A stretch of 64,000 nt of DNA, taken from contig NW_026527058.1 of assembly GCF_027744825.2 (NCBI RefSeq), forward strand, positions 62,001-126,000, in the 5' to 3' direction. A program made the position numbers and the translations under genes. Positions 19,836 to 31,615 of the stretch are shown here, piece after piece; position 1 is the stretch's first letter; each line of letters opens with the position of its first letter. Below the pieces are notes generated by a model. It saw only the letters and a program-made list of their open reading frames with translations, had not been told where the DNA came from and made no database searches. The DNA is from Synchiropus splendidus (Eukaryota; Chordata; Actinopteri; Syngnathiformes; Callionymidae).

Positions 19836-20568
19836 TTATCTATTGATCAGCACCTACAAGTCTGAGGCCATGGTTCTTCACCGGAATAAGGTGGTTTGCT
19901 CTCTCCAGGTCGGTGGAGAGTTCTTGCCCCAAGTGGCGGAGTTTAAGTATCTCAGGGTCTTGTTCTCGAGTGAGGGAAAAGGGGAGCGTGAGATTGATAG
20001 ACGGGTTGGTGCAGCTGCAGCAGTGATGCGGTCGCTGTATCGGACCGTCGTGGTGAAGAGGGAGCTCAGTCACAAGACGAAGCTCTCGATTTACCCATCT
20101 ACGTTCCCACCCTCACCTATGGTCACGAGCTTTGGGTAATGACCGAATGGATGAGATCGCGAATACAAGCGGCTGAGATGAGTTTCCTCCGCAGGGTGGC
20201 TGGGCGCACCCTTCGAGATAGGGTGAGGAGTTCGGTCATCCGGGAGGAGCTCGGGTGGAGCCGCTGCTCCTCCACATCGAGAGGAACCAGTTGAGGTGGC
20301 TCGGGCATCTGATCCGGATGCCCCCTGGACGCCTCCCTGGGGAGGTGTTCCGTGCATGTCCTACCGGGAGGAGACCCCGGGGAAGACCCAGGACTCGCTG
20401 GAGAGATTATGTCTCCGGTCTGGCCTGGGAACGCCTCGGGATCCCCAGGGATGAGCTGGAGGAGGTTTGTGCGGACCGGGAAGTTTGGGCTTCCGTGCTC
20501 CGAATAGTGCCTCCGCGACCCGACCCCGGATAAGCGGTAGAAGAAGGTGAAGGTGAAGGTAAGGTGAC
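19836..20568 (+). mobile_element. LINE 3' end (teleost Rex/RTE-like)
   Basis: This is the 3' end of a non-LTR retrotransposon RT, from KSEAMVLHRNKV (about 19858) through FKYLRVLFSSEGKGEREIDR to the C-terminal region QLRWLGHLIRMPPGRLPGEV, PTGRRPRGRPRTRWRDYVS, ending PPRPDPG and TAA at 20532. A frame change lies between 20135 and 20255. After the stop comes GAAGGTGAAGGT, a short repeat tail as expected at a LINE 3' end. It is 5'-truncated, the usual outcome of target-primed reverse transcription. Assignment to the Rex3/RTE group is from memory of that C-terminus and is tentative. Confidence 0.8.
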
Positions 20569-20812
20569 GTTACAGAAATCGTCAGGAAGGACATAACGAA
20601 TAAAGCGCTGGTGTCTGAAGTCGTGAGGCTCCTAAAACTACAAGGACCTGGTGGTAACAGACGTCGTGGACTGACCTGACTGAAGTTCAACCACAGTAAG
20701 GTCCATTTGGAGCCTGAATTTTTAAAAGCACCGTGGGTGATTGTGTTTTGAGGTTGCTGTTTTGTTTATTAATTATTTTAAATTATTATTTTATTGTTAT
20801 TATTATTAAATT

Positions 20813-21664
20813 GTGGCCAACCATGATGGTTTTCCTTCTGGTTCTGACCCTGAATCCACCCACAACCAGGACACTACACCACACCTCATTGACCAGAGTG
20901 CTTCACCGACACGCATGTTTCTGTCTGGCTTGTTTGACGGCATGTCTGAGGAGGATGTAGAGCTGGTCTATGATCCGAGTATAAATGAAAACATGGAGTC
21001 CATTTTTTTTTTCGCTGAGAGAGAGGATAATCGTATTTTAAATATTGTTCCTGCATCATCTCGGGAAGGTAGGGCTGATACCTCTTTAGACAATGGCGAT
21101 TGGTAAGAAAGGTTTGTTGATAATCAACAGACGGCTGATTCAGGGACACCAGCTCTTGACCCTCTGATAGATGTGTCCGGCTCCAGCTGTAGCGATGACA
21201 ATGTTGATGATGACGGTGATTCGGTTCAGGAAGGATGCTGTGTAAGAGGTACCGGTATTGAATCAGAAGTCATAGAGCCTTTTAACACCGATAGGATGAG
21301 AAGGGTGCTAACACGTCCTGCTGTACCCGACACTCCTGATTTAGCAACTTTCTACAGAGGTTTGATGCAACAGGTCAGAGAGTTGGCAGATGAAACGCAG
21401 AGACTAGCACATCGAGAGGATGTGGTTCAGCTTGAAGTGGTTGGTGAAGATGTTCAAGAACATGTTAATGTTGTGGTTGAAGGTGACGGGGAAAATATCT
21501 ACCCTGCTTTTGAGGCCCTCCTGAGCAACACCATGCAATCTGACAGAGTCATAGTTATGGGTAAGATAATTGAATTAACGGTCCAAATTGTGCATAACCC
21601 TCGAGGTGGCGCTAAACGCAAACTCAAGAAGACACTGCATGCCAAAATTATTGGTAAAAAATGA
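20813..21664 (+). pseudogene. Polinton polymerase, N-terminal extension
   Basis: One frame runs 20813-21664 with a single in-frame TAA (21104-21106): MANHDGFPSGSDP..., then after the stop FVDNQQTADSG... and on to KTLHAKIIGKK. It is acidic at first and basic at the end. Its stop (TGA, 21662-21664) overlaps the ATG at 21661 of the next frame. The position directly upstream of the polymerase exonuclease fits the N-terminal part of a longer Polinton PolB now split by a one-base shift, but a separate small gene cannot be excluded. No domain recognised. Confidence 0.55.
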
Positions 21665-24600
21665 TGACATCTCTACAGTCTCTAGTTGGTAGTGATGGAA
21701 CTGATCAGCTTTGCTTTGCAATCAGCCTTTCTTGTCTCCTTAATCCTAACCGTACGTATCAAGATTGTGTTGAGTTGGGGAGGGAATTACAAAACAAAGC
21801 TGGTTTAGATTCTCAAACACCTATCACATTCACAGATATACCCCTGTTTGAATGGATAGTGAGGCGTAAAATTGTTGTGTTTCATAAAACAACAGCAAAC
21901 CAACCATTAGCGCATTATGCCACAGGTTTTGCTGATGGTTCGGATCCTTCATACTTGTTTCTACTTCAGGGACACTATTGCGGGGTAGGAAGACGTCACT
22001 TTTGCGTCAGCTGTCATAAGGGGTATGAAGATAAATCACAACACATCTGCAAAGGTCACCGTAGCGTTTGTCACAATCCTGTTTGCCCTACAGAGGTCCC
22101 AAAGCCTGTAACTTGTGGCGATGGTTGCCGGGTTTGTAGAACACCTTCCTGCATTGTGAGACACAAAGAGATTGGCGCTAATGGGAGCAGTCTCTGCCAG
22201 ATATACAAAAAATGTGAAAAATGCGGAAGGTGCCGGTATATCCCATTAAAACAGGGTAAACCTAACAGTTGTTGCGGTGTGCTTAAATGTAAAATCTGCA
22301 ATGTAGAATTATCATCGACAAACGAGGTCCACCAGTGCTACATTCAGCCCATTGCCAGGAAGACTGAGCATCCTGATCTGTTTTGTTGTGATTTTGAAAC
22401 GTTTACAGACGACCAAGGTAGACATGTCCCTTCTTTAGTGTGTGTAAAGACGCAGAGAGGTGAAGAATAGATGTTTAATGGTCTCGAATGTGTTCGAGCG
22501 TTTCTTTTATATTTCAGAAAGAATTGGTTTAGAGTTGTGTTTTTGTTGCACATAATGCCAGGGGCTTTGACAGCATCATTGTCTTGAGAGGTATGCTTGA
22601 CGAAGGGTTAATACGTAAAAGGATAATCATGACCGGTAGTAAGATATTTGTCTTGAGGATCCTCACTACAAGCTAAAATTTATCGACTCTCTCTCATTCC
22701 TAGCCATGCGACTCAGCTTCATGCATAAAGCTCTAGGCTTCACCGAGCAGTGCAAGGGTTTTTTTTCCACACAAGTTGAGCTTGAAAGATCGTCTGCATT
22801 ACATAGGGGTGTATCCTCCTCCATCAGACTACGGCTTCGAGGGCATGTCAGACCCTGAACAGAAAGATTTTTAAAGCTGGTATGATACTGTGCGTGATAA
22901 TTCTTTCAATTTCAGGAGTGAAGCTATTCACTATTGTAAAAATGATGTTGACATTCTGGCCAGAGGATGCATGATATTTAGAGAGGAGTTTTTTAAAGAA
23001 ACAGGTGTTGCACTCTCGTCCATAACAATCACCTCTGCGTGTATGGCTGTTTTCAGGACCAACTTTTTAAAACCAGACACATTAGCAATACCATGTCCCA
23101 ACAATTATGTAATAAAAGGTAACAAGAAGTTCTCACATGCTTCCATCCATTGGTAGCTATGGGAATCACACAGACAGGGCATTTTGATACAACATGCCTT
23201 GAACCGTGGGGAGATGGTGTTTGGCCAGTATTTTGTTGACGGTTATGCTAAAGTTGACGGTGTTAAGCAGGTCTGGGAGTTTTATGGATGTTTCTCCCAC
23301 GGTTGTCCTTCATGTGTCGACCCACATGCAGTCTGTCTGTTAAGAGGTAGACCATATGGTGAATTCTACTCTGCTACGATGGAGAGAGAGCAGGCGTTAA
23401 AGTCTGATCATGAGGTGCATCTTATTACCATCTGGGAACACGAATGGCGTTCACTTCGACAATCGTGTGATAATCTCAGAGATTTTCTCTTAGATTTTGA
23501 CACCCCTGAGCCTCTCAACCCTCGTAATGCCCTCTACGGCGGTAGAACCAGCGCTTTAAAGCTGCGTTACACGGCCAACCTGGTGAAAAAGTTGATTACG
23601 CTGATGTCACCTCTGTATCCTTACGTCAACAGCACGTGTTCCTAGGTCACCCCCGAAAAATTCACAAGGACTTTGGGGATCCCAGACAGTACTTTGGTCT
23701 TATCAAGGCGGTTGTCTATCCTCCTCGGGTTTTATATTACCCGTTTTACCCTACAGAGGACCAGGCGGTAAATTACACTTCACGTTATGCAGTATCTGTT
23801 CAAGTCGTATTGTCCAAGACAGTGGCTGTACGCATAATGATGATGAGCGTGCTTCGACAGGGGTCTGGGTCACGGTTGAGTTCAACAAGGCTCTGGACAA
23901 GGGATACAAGGTGGCCAAGATTATCGAAGTATGGCATTTTGATAGATCTAGCGATTGTATTTTCACAGGTTACATCCGTACATTCCTGAAGGGCAAGCAG
24001 GAGGCTTCTGGTTACCCTGCTGAGGCCGTTGATCAGGAAAGCCACGACAAATACATTTAGGATTATCAAGCACATCGGGGGATTTTGCTTTGTGCTGATA
24101 AGATTTGTCACAACCCTGCAAAGAGACAGGTGGCTAAGGCTTTGGTTAATAGCCTTTGAGGCAAGTTCTGTCAGAAAGAGAACATGTCTCAGGTTTCTGT
24201 AGTGTCAGACCCCAACGAGTTTTTCAGTTTCTTGCTTTCAGGGAAATACGAGGTCAGCTACTTTAACATGCTGGATGAGAAAAAAGTTGTGATCCAGTGG
24301 CGTTACAAGGGTCTCTACCCTCCTGGTAAAAGCACCAATGTTTTTATGGGAGCTTTTACTTGCAGAAGGATGTTCTCTATGTTGACACAGACAGCTTGAT
24401 ATATGTGGTGAAAGACAGCAAGACGCCTTTAAAATTAGGTAACTATCTCAGTGATCTGACTGACGAACTCGACGGGGATAGCATCGAGGACTTCGCTTCG
24501 GCGGGTCCTAAGACATATGGTTATAGGACCAAAGGACAGAAGAAGGTTGTGATGAAAGTTAAAGGTATCATGCAAACAAAAGAGTCTTTTCAGCAGATAA

Positions 24601-24804
24601 ACTTTGACTCCGTCAGAGATCGTGTAGAGGGCTATTTACAGAATTCACCTGATGGGGTGCTTGAGACCCATCAACACAATATTGTGAGGGATAAAAAGAA
24701 CATCACTTTAAAAAACAGATCAGTCCCTACAAAACTCGATAAGAGACATGTGCGATAAGAGACGATTTTTTTTGTACGGCACAACCAAACCTTTTGGGTT
24801 CTGA
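21661..24804 (+). pseudogene. Polinton protein-primed DNA polymerase B (PolB)
   Basis: Family B polymerase that replicates the element from a protein primer. The first frame (21661-22470) has a cysteine-rich zone (CVSCHKGYE, CKGHRSVCHNPVC, CEKCGRCRY) and the exonuclease I motif DFETF. Exo II is seen in another frame as AHNARGFDSIIVL (about 22549-22587), and Exo III as YCKNDVDIL (about 22935). Polymerase motif A (SLYP region) is split by a frame change near 23625. Motif B reads NSL*GKFCQ, with Trp replaced by TGA (about 24157). Motif C is intact, YVDTDS (about 24380). The C-terminal part continues to 24758 and past a frame change to the TGA at 24802. At least seven lesions, so inactive. Confidence 0.92.
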
Positions 24805-24829
24805 GTTTTGAGTGGATGACTGGGTCATT

Positions 24830-25371
24830 ATGGAAGAAATTCATTTTGATCCGCGCTTGAAAACATCATTTTCATGTCTAGTGGTGGGACCATCAGGGTT
24901 AGGAAAGACCCATGTATACTTGTGATGGATGATGTCAATTGTAAATAAAGATTGTATGTATGTATACGTCTTTTGAACCTATGTACAGTGAATTGCAAAA
25001 GATGAATAAAAATATCAAATTCATTGAAGGTTTACCTAAATCTTTTGAAAATGAAGATGTCTTTCCTTCTGATAGAAAACATTTGACAGACATCATAAAA
25101 ATATGAGTGTTATAATGGTGACGCAAAACTTATTTCATCGTAGTAAATATAGTTGTATCCTCGCAATAAAACGCAGATAAAAGTTCTTGCTCAACAAGTT
25201 TACCCGTCTCAAAGAGTTTTCTTTCAAGAAAGCTTTGAAGATGCTACAGCTGGCGCTCACGGGTACTTAATTGTTGATCTAACACCCTCATGTCCAGAAC
25301 GCTACAGACTAAGGACTGGGATACTTCCTCATCAACGTCACACTGTGTCCATACCAAAAACGCCTGCTTAA
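24830..25371 (+). pseudogene. Polinton packaging ATPase (FtsK/A32-like), deleted
   Basis: A genome-packaging ATPase of virus-like elements. From the ATG at 24830 the frame reads MEEIHFDPRLK and a Walker A motif, VVGPSGLGKTH (about 24883-24912), then breaks. In other frames 24967-25085 gives FEPMYSELQKMN and LPKSFENEDVF, and 25085-25140 gives NMSVIMVTQNLFHRSKYS, which follows the Walker B position in this family. A deletion there removes a further stretch. The C-terminal part 25153-25371 (LAQQVYPSQRVFF, GYLIVDLTPSCPERYRLR) is open. The Walker B acidic pair is not seen. Confidence 0.85.
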
Positions 25372-25374
25372 GTC

Positions 25375-25576
25375 ATGTCAGCACATATGAAAAGAAACGC
25401 AGGTTTACTTAAGGAACTATACCATGCTCCTTAAATGAAACGTAAAGACATTTTGATGCATAGTTCTCGGGACTTTATTCAAGCTCTCGATGAGATCGCC
25501 CTGAACGTTTTGAAGGGGAATGTACTGTTGTCGCAGGCTCAGTTAAAAAAAACTGAAAAAACAGAAGAAAAACATC
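25375..25576 (+). pseudogene. Polinton small conserved protein, truncated
   Basis: Starts at an ATG three bases after the ATPase stop. One frame reads MSAHMKRNAGLLKELYHAP, an in-frame TAA at 25432-25434, then MKRKDILMHSSRDFIQALDE and LNVLKGNVLLSQAQLKK. A short helical protein in this position is common in Polintons; its function is not known to me. Its 3' end is cut at 25576 by the solo LTR at 25577-26270. Only one stop and one insertion break it. Confidence 0.6.
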
Positions 25577-26270
25577 TGTCACGGGTCAAGGACGTGGAGC
25601 GGGACCCAAGCGCAGTGGTGAAAGTCACAAAAGGCAGGACCGAGTCAAAAACAATATTTTAATAATTAAACAACAAAATCATGACAGAAAGCGTCACCGA
25701 ACCGGGAGACACAAGATAAAGTCTAAATGTCCAAAACAGAGTAACCAAACGAGCCAAAGTCCATATACATGAATAAGAGACCAAACAGAAAGCGTCACCA
25801 AACTGGGAGAATCAAACCAACTTAAATTTGGGAACGGAGAGACGAAAGTACAATGAACAGAGATAGAGACAAAAGAAACCAGGAAAGGCGGAAACAGGAA
25901 GAAACCGAACACTAACTCAGGCACCAGGGTTTAAGACAAAGAAATCCAAAATAAGCTAACTAGCGCACAGAACAAGAGAACGAACAAGGAGAGCCAAGAG
26001 AACGAGGAGTTACCACAGGGAACAAAGGAGAGCGTCACAGAAACTAGAGAAGAAATCACAGGGAACAAAGGACTCCATCTGCAGGAACTAGAGGAGTCGA
26101 TCACAGGGAATAATAGGGGACGATCTGGCACACGGTGCTGGAGTCCAGGTGCTCTAATACTCAGGTGATCTGGGGTTGATTGGCTCCAGCCATGTGCCAC
26201 ACAAACAGGAAGAACGGAGGAAGAAAACAAAACAAGACTCGCATGACAAAATAAAAGCGGAATCATGAGA
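25577..26270. mobile_element. Solo-LTR-like insertion in the Polinton (694 bp)
   Basis: Begins TGTCACGGGTCAAGGACGTGG and ends near CATGAGA, flanked by ACATC on both sides (25572-25576 and 26271-26275). The 5-base duplication and TGT start fit an LTR, although the end is TGAGA rather than a clean TG..CA. No coding potential. The first ~85 bases recur as a fragment at 56777-56860 inside array 5. The parent family is not identified. Confidence 0.6.
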
Positions 26271-26317
26271 ACATCAGACTCTTGGCTAATAAAAAGGCGT
26301 GTGTGAAGCGTAGATGA

Positions 26318-26416
26318 AGGATTCTTATAAAGCAATCGGGAGGATTCCTGTTGCCGTTGCTAGCGGCTGCCGTTCCAATCATTGGAAATCTAATAGGAGG
26401 ACTTGTAAAGAAGTAA
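26318..26416 (+). pseudogene. Short hydrophobic Polinton peptide
   Basis: A frame ending at the TAA 26414-26416 encodes SGGFLLPLLAAAVPIIGN and LIGGLVKK, a glycine-rich hydrophobic stretch long enough for one membrane span. There is no clear start; an ATG upstream (26313) is in another frame. Polintons often carry a small hydrophobic virion-type peptide between ATPase and capsid genes, so this is a reasonable remnant, but function is inferred only from position and composition. Confidence 0.45.
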
Positions 26417-26422
26417 AACACG

Positions 26423-27136
26423 ATGAAGACTGTCCAGAAAATGTATCTGGTCTCTCCTCAGCAAATTAACCAGTTATCAAGTCCAACCTCCGACATCTGT
26501 GAAACTGCCAAAGATGAATTGAATGAGAAGATGAGGACCATTCTGAATGATTCTCAGTTAAACTCGTATGAGAAGATTAAAAAGTATGATGCTCTATTGC
26601 AGAGATATTTAACCTTTACAAAACAGGATCAGAGAGACCAAAGGAGAGTAACTCTGACTTTACAACGAGACAGAGTCAGCGATCACCCCCACGACTCTGA
26701 CAGTCGTGTCGAAAGTGTTCTAAAAACACCCATTGTAACAGATGACTTGGGTCAGGATATTCTAAATATCCTTCCGTCAAAAGCTCGAAGAAATGCTGAA
26801 TACATTATCCAGAGGATATCCAAAAATGGTGATGGTTGGAATATGAATGGCAAATTTATGTATGAAGGAAATGCTGTAAAAGGCTCTCATGTGATTGATA
26901 TATTCAAGTACCTTTCCCTACCGCATAATAAAAGAAGTTCTCCATTGCCTGCGGGATGGTCCTAGTTTCTCGTCACATTATTAAAGCTAAACATCCCTCT
27001 CACACTGCTGTCCAATCCTGAAGCGCGGGCTCAATATCAGAGACTTAAATCGAATTCTATCTTGCGAAAGAAAAGTATAGCTGAAAGCTGGTCTCCTGAT
27101 TACAGATTTTTTTTAACACACGAACAAACAAAATAG
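26423..27136 (+). pseudogene. Polinton conserved protein with coiled-coil N-terminus and WxxxG-type domain
   Basis: A single frame of 237 codons broken only by TAG at 26963-26965. The N-terminus is charged and helical (ELNEKMRTILNDSQ, YEKIKKYDALLQRYLTF). The middle reads LNILPSKARRNAEYIIQRI, then NGDGWNMNGKFMYEGNAVKG, LPAGWS, and after the stop LLSNPEARAQYQRLKSN and ESWSPDYRFF. It starts 6 bases after the hydrophobic peptide. Proteins of this kind are regular Polinton passengers, and I do not know an established role. Among the least damaged genes in the element. Confidence 0.6.
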
Positions 27137-27741
27137 GATTAGTCACAATAGTCTTTAAAATACAGAAGAGAACAGAGTATGTTGTTTCCACGGACAGTGT
27201 GCACATCTTTTTAGACATTGTTGATGTCCTTTCACAAAGTTGTATACCATGAGGTCATATTTTAAGGTATCGTCACTGTATAGACTTAATACTTCTTGGA
27301 TACACAGCCCTCTAGCACGATGATGGAGGTAGAAGATGCAATGATGACTGTGATTGCAAACTCCAATAGTTTGCTACCTCTATTGTTGTGAACGACGTTA
27401 GTTTCTGACTTGTTCCTCCTTTGCCCCGAATGTTTCCATTTTCATCGTTCTCACCAGTACATCCGTACGAATATATTTTCCCCGAGCTTCTCCTGGACGG
27501 GAATCAAAAAAACATAAAAAACTAACTGAAGCTTGTGCCGTGGAACTTGATCCTCCTTTATTGAAAGTAATGGTCTCAGGAACATCCAAAAATCCAAACT
27601 TAACGGTCAAAACCTATATGTCCATGTTGTTCTTAACAACCCAACACAAATCAACCACGAGCTTACCTTGCGCATCCGCCGTTTTTTTCAAAAGACAAAA
27701 GTGGCCTTCAAATTAAAACCCACATATATTTATGTAAAGCA
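27137..27741. other. Spacer between the convergent Polinton gene sets
   Basis: AT-rich sequence where plus and minus genes converge. A minus-strand frame at 27610-27398 (LTVKFGFLDVPETITF..., ending FGAKEEQVRN) could be the tail of another small gene, but it has no recognisable domain and no counterpart in the window. Otherwise nothing seen. Confidence 0.3.
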
Positions 27742-28144
27742 CTAAACCACAAAACGACTACCAAACAGTGTAAACAATATCAAGTGAAACTTACTTTGGC
27801 ACTTACAATGACCACATACAAACGATAGAGGGTTCTGTAGTAGACCATTGTTGTACTTGATGTTGCCTGAATGTTTCTTGAGAAACTTTAAAATACTTTC
27901 AGGGTAATGTGCAAAGTAGGGCCCCATTCCAAATGAGTCAAAGAAAGTTGTTCTACCGTCTTCTTCGAGAGTTAAACTCTGCCAGTGCTCTCCTGGTTTA
28001 TGTGCCGGATGTGTGTTGACGATTAAATATTCAGGCGGTCTGAGGGGGTTGTGTAAATTGAGGCAACTTATCCGACGGCCATACACCGTAAAATGTGTCG
28101 CTCAAGAGACCTCTCAGCAGCCTCTGTAACTGGAGACTGTCCAT
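27742..28144 (-). pseudogene. Polinton adenovirus-type cysteine protease
   Basis: Processes capsid precursors in Polintons and adenoviruses. The ATG at 28144-28142 begins MDSLQLQRLLRGLL. A frame change near 28040 leads to YLIVNTHPAHKPGEHWQSL (catalytic His in EHW), FFDSFGMGPYF (the acidic/Asp position) and a SFVCGHC word (Cys). After this the frame ends in unrelated residues, so the helix following the catalytic Cys is lost; a GTAAGT directly after could equally be read as a splice donor. It lies 7 bases from the capsid stop on the same strand. Confidence 0.85.
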
Positions 28145-28916
28145 AACTTTTTAATAATAGTCCACCAGCACTTGTCTTTTCGCATCAATCTCCAGAATGG
28201 AATCATAACAAGCGTACACAATCAGTATTACGGTGTTTGGTAAGGGTACTATGAATCTCATCTCCAGTCTTAAATTCCCATTTGAGACAGGGGAGAGAGC
28301 GTCGTTGTCGTCGGCTGGATTGAGATTAAATGCAAACAGTGAATAACCGCTGTTAAAACCTTCGCAGTCAATGCTTAGAGGTAGATCCTTCAAATGTCTT
28401 CCTGTAGCTAAAATCATGGTATAAAACTCACTGACTGAAATACCGTGATTAAACTGAGGTTGAAAAGCTTTAGCGGGGATCTGTTGGCCGTCCTGACAGA
28501 GGGCGAGATATTCAGTGTTGTAATGATGAAAATTGAACGGGGAGAGATCTCTCATACCGGTAAATGCCTCATGATGCACCATCCCTAAAACCACGTATTT
28601 AGGTATTGAACCCAGAAATAAATTATCCTGGGTACATATTAATGAGTTTTCTGGAATGGAGTATGTTTTTACATTGACTCGTGAGAGTGGGCAGAGAGCA
28701 TTTCCTTTAAAGAAACGCTCTGCATGACCTATTCTCACAGCTGGCGAAACAGTGACTTTGTAACGTTGATTTAAGCAGGTGACTCAAACGCAGATTGGAA
28801 TCAGAAGATGGGTATTTAATTGTGCAGAACAGGAAGAGTCTTCTGATGCCGTGGTGGAGATCCCAGACAAGTGGCTGGTGAGGGTCCAGGAGTCCAGCTG
28901 GCTGCGCTATGGCAAT

Positions 28917-29289
28917 TATGCCGTCGATGGAATGAAGAGAGTCGTCAGCGTCTTCACTGATGTTTATTGCCACCGTAGAACTGAACAGACACAGTCATTA
29001 GCATTCGCTCGGTCAAAGAACAACTTCAATTGTCACGGAAATATAACGCAAATATAGACAAACGAACCACTTTGGTCTCCTTTGCATCAACGGCAGACTT
29101 GGATCGTGAACAGCAACAGCAAAGTAAAAATACCTCAACAAAAAATGGATGACTGGAAACAAACTCTCTTTCGTCTTTTTCAAGTAACATCAATAAAAAA
29201 CGTACCTTCCGGTAAAGACTTTCAAAATAAAATACAACAACAACAATGCACAACCAATTAACAAAGCACCCAAAACATTCACATTTACA
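28917..29289 (-). repeat. BEL/Pao LTR (3' LTR on the minus strand)
   Basis: Nearly identical to 31243-31615; by eye I found one difference (CAAGTAACATC here, CAAGCAACATC there). On minus it starts TGTAAATGTGAATG. A short polyA-like AATAAAA word lies near its middle. Confidence 0.92.
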
Positions 29290-29388
29290 CTCCCACCATT
29301 CACAACTATTGTGAATCTCTAAGAACTTCAGGTGGTTAATTACAACTTATACAACTGATATTAATCAAAGTACTTGAAATAAAAACCC

Positions 29389-31168
29389 TTAATCAGCTTC
29401 TAGCAATAGCACGGTTTTGTGTATGGATCTTTCTAAATAAACTGGTTTTGTTGAACAAGTGTCTGCACTGTTTCGTGTAGTGACACCGACTAACAGCCTG
29501 AGTTTTCTGACCCTTCCATCAACTCCAGGACAGACTTCAACAACCCTCGCCAACTTCCATTGATTTCTTGGCACAGTGTCATCACTCAACAGGACGATAT
29601 CATTCACTTTTGCATTTCTTCTGTCTTTGGTCCATTTACTCCTCTGTTGAAGATTTAACAAAAACTCCTTCCTCCACCTGTTCCAAAATTCATTTGACAA
29701 GAATTGAACCCTTTTCCATCTCTTCCGAAGGTAGAGGCTCTGGTCCCACTGGATCATTGAGATTTTCTGTCGTCAACGGTCGACTATTCACTATTGCCAT
29801 GACTTCATAGAAGTAGGTTCTAAGTGATGAGCTGTCCAATCTTCCAGCAGACTGATCCAAAATGGATGTGAGTACTGCTCTGATCGTGCGTATCTGCCTT
29901 TCCCAGACACCACCCATGTGACTTGAAGCTGGAGGGTTCATGACGAATGTGCACCCGAATTCCTTCATGCAATCTTGATCCATTCTTTTCATCAGTTCAT
30001 GGAACTCGTTACGTGCACCCACAAAGTTTGTGCCTTGGTCACTGTGAAGTTGACTTACTTTGCCTCTAATTGCGATAAAACAGCGCAATGCGTTGAGAAA
30101 GGCATCTGTGGAAAGGTCATCCAATAGCTCAATGTGGATTGCACGTGAGCACATGCAGGTGAACAGAAGCCCATATCGTTTGACTTCCTTTCTTCCGTCC
30201 TTCACATAAAAAGGCCCAAAACAATCCATACCACTATATGTAAATGGAGGAGTAGCTTCCATTCTTTCTAGTGGAAGATCAGCCATTTTTTGTTCCTGGT
30301 AGGATCTTCTGAGTTTCCTGCACTTAACACACTTGAAGATGAAGGAAGAAACCTCACTGCTACATCCCAAAATCCAAATACCATTGGAACGTATTTCATT
30401 GATAGTCATCCCACGACCTTGATGTTTGACCTTCTCATGGTAATGCTTTATTAGCAGTCGAGATATGTGATGTCCTTTTGGCAGAATAGCAGGGTGTTTG
30501 ACATAGGGATGGATTGATGCTTGCGTCAATCTACCTCCTACCCTCATGGTGCCATGACTGTCCACAAATGGGTTTAGCCTTTGCAGCTCATTTGACTTGA
30601 TCCTTTGAATCTGTAACCTTTGATTTAAACAGCGGATTTCTTGACTGAATGTTTCCTTCTGAACGACTTGGATTATGAACTCTTCAGCCTCCAGTCTTTC
30701 TTCAATAGTTGTAGATCTGTTGGATCTATGTTCAAGACCTTTCACCTTCTTTGCAAAGCGCTTCAATCTTGCAATGGCTCTTACAACTCTACTCCAATCA
30801 GAAAACCTTGGAAGACGGTCTGACAGAGATCTCTCCTGCGTAGCGCAAACATGTGTGGTTTTGACTTCTGGATATTCCTCAAAAGGCTCTCCCACCATAA
30901 CTTCTTCCTCAGGGAGTTCCTTCTGCCACAGGAAGTCAGGCCCTGTTAGCCAGTTGGATTTATCAAGCTCTGTTATGGTGAGACCACGAGAGGCATGATC
31001 AGCCGGATTCTTTTCTGATGGAACATAATGCCACTGACTCGGCTCTGAGCTCTCGATGTGTTTGCTTGTGTGGCCTTGCCCAGAGATCACCTTGGCTTCA
31101 GGATTCGGTCCCGATGTTGCACTTCGCTTGCTTGCTAGCGTCGTCAACTCGTGTTTCCTTTTCTGCAC
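29389..31168 (-). pseudogene. BEL/Pao pol 3' part: integrase
   Basis: The main frame is 31168-29690 (492 codons). It opens with the post-RNase H word VPSEKNPADHASRGL and has a zinc-binding HHCC region (CVKCRKLRRSYQ). The DDE core has GMDCFGPFYV (first Asp), HSDQGTNFVGA (second Asp) and SHMGGVWERQIRTIR (Glu), all present. A one-base shift near 29700 separates the C-terminal domain (29757-29389: VNDIVLLSDD, WKLARVVEVCPG). The upstream pol and gag are missing; the frame begins about 75 bases inside the LTR. The core is well kept, in line with the near-identical LTRs. Confidence 0.92.
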
Positions 31169-31242
31169 GAGTGTAGTACTTCTGCACCGGAGTCATTTGC
31201 TTCTGCACCGCAGTCGTCTACTTAAGCACCGGAGTGTTCTAC

Positions 31243-31615
31243 TATGCCGTCGATGGAATGAAGAGAGTCGTCAGCGTCTTCACTGATGTTTATTGCCACC
31301 GTAGAACTGAACAGACACAGTCATTAGCATTCGCTCGGTCAAAGAACAACTTCAATTGTCACGGAAATATAACGCAAATATAGACAAACGAACCACTTTG
31401 GTCTCCTTTGCATCAACGGCAGACTTGGATCGTGAACAGCAACAGCAAAGTAAAAATACCTCAACAAAAAATGGATGACTGGAAACAAACTCTCTTTCGT
31501 CTTTTTCAAGCAACATCAATAAAAAACGTACCTTCCGGTAAAGACTTTCAAAATAAAATACAACAACAACAATGCACAACCAATTAACAAAGCACCCAAA
31601 ACATTCACATTTACA
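31243..31615 (-). repeat. BEL/Pao LTR (5' LTR on the minus strand)
   Basis: Partner of 28917-29289, same length. The internal region starts at 31242 on the minus strand with repeated CTCCGGTGC/GCAGAAG words before the integrase frame. Confidence 0.92.

Larger units (their letters stand above)
28917..31615 (-). mobile_element. BEL/Pao retrotransposon, internally deleted
   Basis: Two 373-bp LTRs (28917-29289 and 31243-31615) flank about 1.95 kb. GCAAT duplicates lie outside (28912-28916 and 31616-31620). The interior holds only the 3' part of pol (integrase); gag, protease and RT are gone, so the element could move only with help from a complete relative. It lies inside the solo LTR at 28759-31882, so it is the youngest of the three nested layers here. 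Confidence 0.92.

Noticed and set aside
20569..20812. Polinton left terminal inverted repeat
   Set aside because: No matching inverted copy was found near 36608, and no characteristic terminus could be seen.
28038..28060. Intron in the protease gene
   Set aside because: A one-base frame change explains the break. A GTAAGT lies near the 3' end (about 27805) but no matching acceptor and continued motif was found.
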